Position numbers and translations under genes: made by a program. A DNA stretch of 64,000 bases, taken from the NCBI GenBank assembly GCA_037034305.1, contig JBAGJY010000010.1, positions 186,001 to 250,000 of the forward strand. The letters are read 5' to 3'. The notes below the pieces were generated by a model that was given only the letters and a program-made list of their open reading frames with translations, did not search any database and was not told where the DNA came from. This DNA is from Streptantibioticus_A sp037034305 (GTDB lineage Bacteria; Actinomycetota; Actinomycetes; Streptomycetales; Streptomycetaceae). Positions 57,876-64,000 of this stretch are shown here, piece by piece; position 1 is the stretch's first letter; the number at the start of each line of letters is the position of its first letter.

Positions 57876-60716
57876 ATGACCGACGAGATCTCACCAGCCG
57901 AGCGGTACGCCGACGCTCGGCGTCGCGCCGCCGAGCGGGCCACTGCGCTCGGCTCCTTCCGCGAGATGTACGACTTCCCGCTGGACCCGTTCCAGATAGC
58001 GGCCTGCCAGGCCCTGGAAGCCGGAAAAGGCGTCCTGGTCGCCGCGCCGACCGGATCAGGCAAGACCATCGTGGGCGAGTTCGCCGTCCACCTGGCCCTA
58101 GCCGAGGGTCGCAAGTGCTTCTACACCACGCCCATCAAGGCGCTGTCCAACCAGAAGTACGCCGACCTGGTAAGGCGCTACGGCTCCGGCAAGGTCGGCC
58201 TGCTCACCGGCGACAACAGCGTCAACGGCGACGCGCCGGTGGTCGTGATGACCACCGAGGTGCTGCGCAACATGCTCTACGCGGGCTCCCAGGCGCTCAG
58301 CGGCCTCGGCTACGTGGTGATGGACGAGGTGCACTACCTGTCCGACCGGTTCCGCGGCGCGGTCTGGGAGGAGGTCATCATCCACCTCCCGGAGTCGGTG
58401 ACCCTGATCTCCCTGTCCGCCACCGTCTCCAACGCCGAGGAGTTCGGCGACTGGCTGGACACCGTACGCGGCGACACCGAGGTGATCGTCTCCGAGCACC
58501 GCCCGGTCCCGCTGTGGCAGCACGTGCTGGCCGGACGCCGGATGTACGACCTGTTCGAGGTGAAGAACCCCGGTTCGCCCAACGGCCACGGCAAGCTGGA
58601 GGTCAACCCCGACCTGGTGCGCATGGCCCGCACCCAGAACACGCTCGCGTACAACCCGCGCGACCGCCGCCGCCGCGGATACGAGGCGGACCGCGAGCGC
58701 GAGCGGCGGCAGCGGTCCAGGATCTGGACGCCCGGTCGCCCCGAGGTGATCGAGCGGCTGGACGCCGAGGGCCTGTTGCCCGCCATCACGTTCATCTTCA
58801 GCCGCGCGGGCTGCGAGGCCGCCGTCCAGCAGTGCCTCTACGCGGGGCTGCGGCTCAACGACGACGAGGGGCGGGCCAGGGTGCGCGCCATCGTCGAGGA
58901 GCGCACCGCCGCCATTCCCGACGAGGACCTGCACGTCCTCGGCTACTACGAATGGCTGGAAGGGCTGGAGCGGGGCATCGCCGCGCACCACGCGGGCATG
59001 CTGCCCACCTTCAAGGAGGTCGTGGAGGAACTGTTCGTCCAGGGCCTGGTCAAGGCGGTGTTCGCCACCGAGACCCTGGCGCTCGGCATCAACATGCCCG
59101 CCCGCTCAGTGGTCTTGGAGAAGCTGGTCAAGTGGAACGGCGAGACCCACGCCGACATCACCCCCGGTGAGTACACCCAGCTCACCGGGCGCGCCGGACG
59201 GCGCGGCATCGACGTGGAGGGCCACGCGGTCGTGCTGTGGCAGCGCGGCCTGGACCCGGTGTCGCTCGGCGGCCTCGCGGGCACCCGTACGTATCCGCTG
59301 CGCTCGTCGTTCAAGCCGTCGTACAACATGGCGGTCAACCTGGTGGGCCAGTTCGGGCGGCACCGGTCGCGGGAGTTGCTGGAGACCTCCTTCGCGCAGT
59401 TCCAGGCCGACCGGTCGGTGGTCGGCATCTCCCGCCAGGTGCAGCGCAACGAGGAGGGCCTGGCGGGCTACCGGGAGGGAATGACCTGCCACCTCGGTGA
59501 CTTCGAGGAATACGCCCGGCTGCGCCGGGAGTTGAAGGACCGCGAGGCCGAACTGTCCCGGCAGGGCGCCGCCCAGCGCAGGGCCGCGGCGGCCGAGGCG
59601 CTGGAGCGACTGCGCCCCGGGGACATAATCCATGTGCCGTCCGGCAAGTTCGCGGGCCTCGCACTGGTCCTCGACCCAGGTGTGCCCGCCGGACGCAGCA
59701 CGGGGCGCCACCATCCGCGCTACGGCGGGCAGAACTACGACGACGGACCGCGTCCGCTGGTGCTCACCGCCGAACGGCAGGTCAAGCGGCTCGGCTCAGT
59801 GGACTTCCCGGTTCCGGTGGAGGCGCTGGACCGGATGCGGATCCCCAAGACGTTCAACCCGCGCAGCCCGCACTCGCGCCGCGACCTGGCCTCCGCCATG
59901 CGGTCCAAGGCCGGAACCGCCGGGATCCACGCGCCCAAGCGGCGCAGGGAACGGGCCGCCGGGGCCGACGACACCGAGATCGCCCGGCTGCGCACCGCGA
60001 TCCGCGCCCACCCCTGCCACGGCTGCGACGAGCGTGAGGACCACGCCCGCTGGGCCGAGCGCTACCACCGGCTGCGCCGCGACACCCAGGCGCTGGAGCG
60101 GCGCATCGAGGGCCGCACCAACACCATCGCCCGCACCTTCGACCGTATCTGCGGCCTGCTGTCGGAACTCGGCTACCTCGACGGGGACCAGGTCACCCCG
60201 GAGGGCCAGCGGCTCGGCCGCCTCTACGGCGAGTTGGACCTGCTGGCCAGCGAGTGCCTGCGGGACGGGGTCTGGGACGGCCTCGGCCCGGCCGAACTCG
60301 CCGCCTGCGCCTCGGCGTTGGTGTACGAGGCGAGGTCCGCCGAGGACGCGCTGCCGCCGAAGCTGCCGAACGGCCAGGCCCGTACCGCGCTCGGCGAAAT
60401 GGTGCGTATCTGGGGGCGGTTGGCCGCCCTGGAGGAGGAGCACAAGATCAGCCAGACCGAGGGCGTGGGCCAGCGAGAGCCGGATCTGGGTTTCGCGTGG
60501 TGTGCGTACCGCTGGGCGTCCGGGAGCGGTCTGGACGCGGTGCTGCGCGAGGCGGACATGCCCGCCGGTGACTTCGTCCGGTGGACGAAGCAGTTGATCG
60601 ATGTGCTGGGGCAGATCTCCGAGGCCGCGCCTGAGGGCTCTCCCGTGCGGCGCAACGCCCGTAAGGCGGTTGACGGGTTGCTGCGGGGCGTTGTGGCGTA
60701 CTCGTCGTTGGGGTGA
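57876..60716 (+). CDS. helY: Ski2/HelY-type DEAD/DEAH-box RNA helicase
   Basis: 946 residues. Superfamily 2 helicase: Walker A AAPTGSGKT (56-64), DEVH box in VVMDEVHYLSD, SAT motif in LISLSATVSNAEEFG, then helicase C motifs AITFIFSRAGCEAAV, ATETLALGINMPARSVV and QLTGRAGRRGID. The C-terminal part (from about 560) has the arch-like helical region and a DSHCT domain (LNPRS... through WASGSGLDAVL). Probably acts in RNA turnover or processing. A TAGGCT -10 ends 10 bases before the ATG. The in-frame extension to 57708 covers repeat sequence and is rejected. Confidence 0.95.
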   Translation: MTDEISPAERYADARRRAAERATALGSFREMYDFPLDPFQIAACQALEAGKGVLVAAPTGSGKTIVGEFAVHLALAEGRKCFYTTPIKALSNQKYADLVRRYGSGKVGLLTGDNSVNGDAPVVVMTTEVLRNMLYAGSQALSGLGYVVMDEVHYLSDRFRGAVWEEVIIHLPESVTLISLSATVSNAEEFGDWLDTVRGDTEVIVSEHRPVPLWQHVLAGRRMYDLFEVKNPGSPNGHGKLEVNPDLVRMARTQNTLAYNPRDRRRRGYEADRERERRQRSRIWTPGRPEVIERLDAEGLLPAITFIFSRAGCEAAVQQCLYAGLRLNDDEGRARVRAIVEERTAAIPDEDLHVLGYYEWLEGLERGIAAHHAGMLPTFKEVVEELFVQGLVKAVFATETLALGINMPARSVVLEKLVKWNGETHADITPGEYTQLTGRAGRRGIDVEGHAVVLWQRGLDPVSLGGLAGTRTYPLRSSFKPSYNMAVNLVGQFGRHRSRELLETSFAQFQADRSVVGISRQVQRNEEGLAGYREGMTCHLGDFEEYARLRRELKDREAELSRQGAAQRRAAAAEALERLRPGDIIHVPSGKFAGLALVLDPGVPAGRSTGRHHPRYGGQNYDDGPRPLVLTAERQVKRLGSVDFPVPVEALDRMRIPKTFNPRSPHSRRDLASAMRSKAGTAGIHAPKRRRERAAGADDTEIARLRTAIRAHPCHGCDEREDHARWAERYHRLRRDTQALERRIEGRTNTIARTFDRICGLLSELGYLDGDQVTPEGQRLGRLYGELDLLASECLRDGVWDGLGPAELAACASALVYEARSAEDALPPKLPNGQARTALGEMVRIWGRLAALEEEHKISQTEGVGQREPDLGFAWCAYRWASGSGLDAVLREADMPAGDFVRWTKQLIDVLGQISEAAPEGSPVRRNARKAVDGLLRGVVAYSSLG

Positions 60717-60757
60717 GCGGGTCGCCGTCGGGCGGCGCCGCCGCACCGCGCGTCGTT

Positions 60758-60802
60758 CGCCGTCGCGGTGGGAGTCCTTCCGGGAACCCCGCCGCGACGG
60801 CG
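60758..60802. terminator. Hairpin between helY and the convergent flavoprotein gene
   Basis: CGCCGTCGCGG (60758-60768) pairs perfectly with CCGCGACGGCG (60792-60802); a few further pairs extend it inward. Confidence 0.7.
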
Positions 60803-60830
60803 GGCAATCATGGGCGGGGCGACGGCGCCG

Positions 60831-61688
60831 TCACGCCGCCGCGGGCTCCTGTTCCGCCTCCACCCGCTGGTTCCATTCCCGCTTGCCGGCCTGCCAGTTG
60901 TCCTCGTCGCAGCCGTGCCGCCAGTAGCCGGAGATCGACAGGCGGTCGCGGCCGACGCCCCGCTCGACGCGCAGCAGCCGACGCAGTTCCTTGACGAAGT
61001 GCGCCTCGCCGTGCACGAAGGCGTGCGGGGTGCCGGACGGGAACTCCAGCGCCTCGACGGCCGCCACCAGCGCCTCGCCGACCGGGCGGGACCCACGGTG
61101 CACCCAGGTGATGGACGCCCCCGCCGGGGCGTCCAGCTTCTGCTCGTCCGCCGGGCCCGCCACCTCGACGAACGCATGGCAGACCGCGTCCTGCGGCAGC
61201 CGCTCCAGCGCGGCGGCGATCGCCGGAAGGGCGCTTTCGTCACCGGCGAGCAGATGCCAGTCGGCCGCCTCGTCGGGGGCGTAGGCGCCGCCCGGGCCGA
61301 GGAAGAGGATCTCCGCGCCGGGCCGGACCCGGGCCGCCCAGGGCCCGGCCAGGCCCTCGTCACCGTGCACGACGAAGTCGAGGGTGAGTTCGCGGGCCTC
61401 GGCGTCCCAGCGCCGCACGGTGTAGGTGCGGGTGCGGGGCCACTGGTCGCGCGGGAAGTCCGCGCGGATCGCCCGGATGTCGAACGGCTCCGGGTAGGCC
61501 ACCCCCTCCACCGGGAACAGCAGTTTGACGTAGTGGTCCGTGTACTGCCCGGCGGTGAAACCGTCGAGCCCCGCGCCACCGAGGACGACCCGGACCATGT
61601 GCGCGGTCAGCCGTTCGACGCGTACCACGCGCCCCCGGCTGACCTGCTGGTTCCTCCGTTGTGAAGCACGTTGCGCGGCGTCCGCCAT
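60831..61688 (-). CDS. Siderophore-interacting FAD protein (ferric-siderophore reductase)
   Basis: 285 residues of the ViuB/SIP family. FAD-binding domain (VVRVERLTAHMVRVVLGGAG; the RTYTVR flavin motif after WPRTR), then the SIP C-terminal domain (WHLLAGDESALPAIAAALE, GEAHFVKELRRLL). The family reduces ferric siderophores in the cytosol with NAD(P)H to release iron. GGGGAAG precedes the ATG. An iron box lies 40 bp upstream, so it should be repressed in iron-rich cells. Confidence 0.94.
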   Translation of the reverse strand: MADAAQRASQRRNQQVSRGRVVRVERLTAHMVRVVLGGAGLDGFTAGQYTDHYVKLLFPVEGVAYPEPFDIRAIRADFPRDQWPRTRTYTVRRWDAEARELTLDFVVHGDEGLAGPWAARVRPGAEILFLGPGGAYAPDEAADWHLLAGDESALPAIAAALERLPQDAVCHAFVEVAGPADEQKLDAPAGASITWVHRGSRPVGEALVAAVEALEFPSGTPHAFVHGEAHFVKELRRLLRVERGVGRDRLSISGYWRHGCDEDNWQAGKREWNQRVEAEQEPAAA

Positions 61689-61727
61689 GAGGACTTCCCC
61701 TGACCGTCGAACCTGATCACCAGTAAT

Positions 61728-61746
61728 TTAGGCAAGCCTAACCAAT
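61728..61746. promoter_or_regulatory. Iron box (DmdR1/IdeR-type operator)
   Basis: TTAGGCAAGCCTAACCAAT matches 15 of 19 positions of the actinobacterial iron-box consensus TTAGGTTAGSCTAACCTAA; its core TTAGGC-AA-GCCTAA is a perfect palindrome. It lies between the divergently placed exonuclease end and the siderophore-interacting protein start. Confidence 0.85.
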
Positions 61747-61768
61747 GTGGTGGTGATCCGGTACCGGA

Positions 61769-62701
61769 TTACCGCGCGGCCCTCAGGGTCAGCGCCGCCA
61801 GCAGCCGCTGGAGCGATCCACCGAGCCCCCACCGGCTGGCCAGCGCCTCCAACGCGTCCGGGTCACGCGGCTCGCCCGGCAGCGCCGTGCTGACCGGCGG
61901 CAGCGGAACGTCCGACGCGACCCGGACCACCTTCGGTGCCACGGCGAGGTACGGCCGCCCCTCGATGAGCCGCTTGCGCTGCGACGGAGTGAGCCCGGAG
62001 CCCGGATCGTCGACGGCGGCCAGCACCCCGGCCAGGTCGCCGTGGGCCGCCAGCAGCTTGGCCGCGGTCTTCTCGCCGATCCCGGCCACGCCGGGCAGCC
62101 CGTCGCTGGGATCGCCGCGCAGCACCGCCAGATCCGCGTATCCGCGGCCGTCCACCCCGTACTTGGCCCGCAGCGCCGCCTCGTCGGTGACGTTCAGGGT
62201 GCCCACTCCCTTGACCGGGTACAGCACCCGCACCCCGCGGGCGTCGTCCACCAGCTGGTACAGGTCGCGGTCGCCTGTGACGATGTCGACCGGTCCTCTC
62301 GCCCGGGCGGTGAACGTGCCGATGACGTCGTCCGCCTCGTACTCCAGCACCCCCACCCGCGCGATGCCGAGCGCGTCCAGCACCGCCTCGATCACCGGGA
62401 CCTGCGGGGAGAGGGTGTCCGGCACCTCCTCCACGTCCGGCCCGGCCGCCTTCTCCTCGGCGACCCGGTGCGCCTTGTAGGAGGGGATCAGGTCCACCCG
62501 CCACTGCGGGCGCCAGTCGGCGTCCATGCAGGCCACCAGGTCGTCGGGGGAGTGGTCCTCGACCAGCCGGGCGATGAAGTCCAGCAGTCCCCGCACCGCG
62601 TTGACCGGCGTGCCGTCGGGTGCCTTCACCGATTCGGGAACGCCGAAGTACGCGCGGAAGTACAGGCTCGCGGTGTCCAGAAGCATCAGACGTCGACTCA
62701 C
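61769..62701 (-). CDS. 5'-3' exonuclease (FEN-like)
   Basis: 310 residues from a GTG. Stand-alone relative of the 5'-nuclease domain of DNA polymerase I. Metal-binding Asp in LLDTASLYFRAYFG, CMDADWRPQWR, YEADDVIGTF and VTGDRDLYQLV; then the helix-hairpin-helix GDPSDGLPGVAGIGEKTAAKLL. It removes RNA primers or flaps in repair and replication. No good ribosome site is seen before the GTG; length and N-terminus agree with other actinobacterial copies. Confidence 0.92.
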   Translation of the reverse strand: MSRRLMLLDTASLYFRAYFGVPESVKAPDGTPVNAVRGLLDFIARLVEDHSPDDLVACMDADWRPQWRVDLIPSYKAHRVAEEKAAGPDVEEVPDTLSPQVPVIEAVLDALGIARVGVLEYEADDVIGTFTARARGPVDIVTGDRDLYQLVDDARGVRVLYPVKGVGTLNVTDEAALRAKYGVDGRGYADLAVLRGDPSDGLPGVAGIGEKTAAKLLAAHGDLAGVLAAVDDPGSGLTPSQRKRLIEGRPYLAVAPKVVRVASDVPLPPVSTALPGEPRDPDALEALASRWGLGGSLQRLLAALTLRAAR

Positions 62702-62862
62702 CCGACCGATGATGCCCTACCGGTGGCGGGCGGTGGCCGCCGCACCCGCCGCGCGCTGTGATCTGGACCACCAATTGTTTGGATCAGGAGATTTCGGGCA
62801 GCCGACGCGCGGAGTTGACCCGGCGCATGGCGGGTCGTTTTCGTTCGACCCGAGAGGTGCAA

Positions 62863-63939
62863 GTGTCGAGCCTGCAAGCGGACCATCTGTACAAAGTCTT
62901 CGGGCGACAACCACTCGACGCGGTACGCGAACTGCAACAGGGCGCCGAGCGGGCCGCGTTGCGGGAGCGTGGCCGCACGGCCGCGGTGATCGACGCCTCC
63001 TTCACCGTCGAGGCGGGCGAGATCTTCGTCATCATGGGGCTGTCCGGCTCCGGCAAGTCCACCCTGCTGCGGATGCTCAACGGCCTGCTGGAACCCACGT
63101 CCGGGCGGGTGCTGTTCGGCGGCCAGGAACTGACCGCGCTCGCCCCGCGCGAGCTGCGCCGGGTGCGCTCGCACCAGATCAGCATGGTCTTCCAGCACTT
63201 CGCGCTGTTCCCGCACCGCAGCGTGCTGGAGAACGCCGGCTACGGGCTCGAGGTGCAGGGCGTACCGCGCGACGAGCGGCTGCGCCGGGCCGCCGAGGCG
63301 CTGCGCCTGGTCGGGCTGGAGGGCTGGGAGAGTTCCTGGCCCGACGAGCTGTCCGGCGGCATGCAGCAGCGGGTGGGCCTGGCCAGGGCGCTGGCCACCG
63401 ACGCCGAACTGCTCCTGATGGACGAGTCGTTCAGCGCCCTCGACCCGCTGATCCGCCGCGACATGCAGGACCAGCTGCTGGAGCTCCAGCGCAGCCTGCA
63501 CAAGACCATCGTCTTCATCACCCACGACCTCAACGAGGCGATGCGGCTCGGCGACCGCATAGCCGTGATGCGCGACGGCCGGATCGTGCAACTGGGCACC
63601 GCCGAGCAGATCCTGGTCGAACCGGCCAACGACTACGTGGCCTCCTTCATCCAGGACGTGGACCGCTCCCGGGTGCTCACCGCCGCCTCCGCCATGGTGC
63701 CGCCGCACCGCCCGGACGCCGCGGAATGCGGCTGCGAGACCGTCACCCCGAACACCCCGCTCGCCGAACTGCTCCCCGTCACCGCCCGGGTGCCGCACCC
63801 GGTCGCGGTCCGCGACGACGCGGACAAGCTGCTGGGCGTCGTACCACGGCAGCGTGTGCTGACCCTGCTCGGCGACCACGACGGACCGCGAACACCGTGC
63901 GACGCACGGCCGACGGACAAGGAGGCCACCGGTGCCTAG
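62863..63939 (+). CDS. proV: Glycine betaine/proline ABC transporter ATPase
   Basis: 358 residues from a GTG with GAGAGG upstream. Walker A GLSGSGKST (59-67), Q-loop ISMVFQHFALFPHRSV, signature LSGGMQQRVGLARAL, Walker B LLLMDESFSALDP and switch His ITHDLNEA match the ProV/OpuAA group. The C-terminal 90 residues contain one shortened CBS-like stretch (VRDDADKLLGVVPRQRVL), which in relatives senses ionic strength. It works with the permease that starts at 63932. The in-frame region upstream to 62758 is not conserved. Confidence 0.93.
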   Translation: MSSLQADHLYKVFGRQPLDAVRELQQGAERAALRERGRTAAVIDASFTVEAGEIFVIMGLSGSGKSTLLRMLNGLLEPTSGRVLFGGQELTALAPRELRRVRSHQISMVFQHFALFPHRSVLENAGYGLEVQGVPRDERLRRAAEALRLVGLEGWESSWPDELSGGMQQRVGLARALATDAELLLMDESFSALDPLIRRDMQDQLLELQRSLHKTIVFITHDLNEAMRLGDRIAVMRDGRIVQLGTAEQILVEPANDYVASFIQDVDRSRVLTAASAMVPPHRPDAAECGCETVTPNTPLAELLPVTARVPHPVAVRDDADKLLGVVPRQRVLTLLGDHDGPRTPCDARPTDKEATGA

Positions 63940-64000
63940 GCTGCAACTCGGGCACTGGGTGGACAGTGCCGTCAGCTTCCTGCGCGACCACCTCGCCTGG
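63932..64000 (+). CDS. proW: Glycine betaine/proline ABC transporter permease, first 23 codons
   Basis: Begins at GTG 63932-63934 inside the end of proV (8-bp overlap) with GGAGG six bases upstream, and runs to the window end. The visible product VPRLQLGHWVDSAVSFLRDH resembles the N-terminal cytoplasmic helix of ProW-type permeases. Identity rests mainly on its place after proV. Confidence 0.75.
   Translation, partial: MPRLQLGHWVDSAVSFLRDHLAW

Overview
The window is about 72% G+C and carries the full set of marker genes of a Streptomyces-type actinomycete. These are the Pup-proteasome locus, mycothiol synthesis (mshC), F420-dependent oxidoreductase, a gylR-type glycerol operon, many GTG/TTG starts and several leaderless genes. 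Gene content and order match the chromosomal core of Streptomyces around metH, pup and tatC, so I place it in Streptomyces or a close relative. No plasmid, phage, insertion sequence, rRNA, tRNA or CRISPR array was seen.

Layout. 0-9 kb: the start of a helix-hairpin-helix protein, an aldo/keto reductase, an F420-dependent oxidoreductase, a conserved hypothetical, then a co-directional row (histidine phosphatase, DUF3090, SCO1664-family protein, mshC) that ends at two strong terminators facing a PAC2-family gene. 9-17.5 kb: a compact sugar-acid catabolic operon read here as L-fucose use. It has an L-fuconate dehydratase, an SDR dehydrogenase, a ribose-type ABC importer, an aldo/keto reductase and a lactonase, and it converges on a FadR-type GntR regulator. 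The same 12-bp word lies upstream of the operon and upstream of the regulator gene. 17.5-23.6 kb: a cysteine-synthase-like gene, then the glycerol operon glpF-glpK-glpD with its IclR regulator. 23.8-28.5 kb: cobalamin-dependent methionine synthase metH, an array of small GC hairpins, and a HAD phosphatase.

28.9-37.4 kb: a peptide-type ABC importer with two paralogous binding lipoproteins at its two ends. The DppC-like permease carries an extra C-terminal tail of about 250 residues: an acidic Pro/Glu/Ala block followed by ten exact xxAKK pentads, like the tail of histone H1 or of the Streptomyces HU-like protein HupS. This is the most unusual feature of the window. 37.4-42.5 kb: an orphan NarL-type response regulator, a RecB-family nuclease, a site-2-protease-like metalloprotease, the tRNA m1A58 methyltransferase, a small secreted protein and a ferredoxin.

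42.6-56 kb: the pupylation/proteasome locus in the order arc, dop, pup, prcB, prcA, (lacI-type regulator, MFS transporter), pafA, two FKBP prolyl isomerases, pafB, pafC. Pup is deamidated by Dop, ligated to substrates by PafA, and pupylated proteins are unfolded by ARC into the PrcBA 20S core. PafB/PafC are the WYL-domain DNA-damage regulators encoded with them. 56-64 kb: two tiny genes, tatC (without the tatA usually found beside it), a Ski2/HelY-type helicase, an iron-box-controlled siderophore-interacting flavoprotein, a 5'-3' exonuclease, and the first two genes of a glycine-betaine type ABC importer (proV and the first 23 codons of proW).
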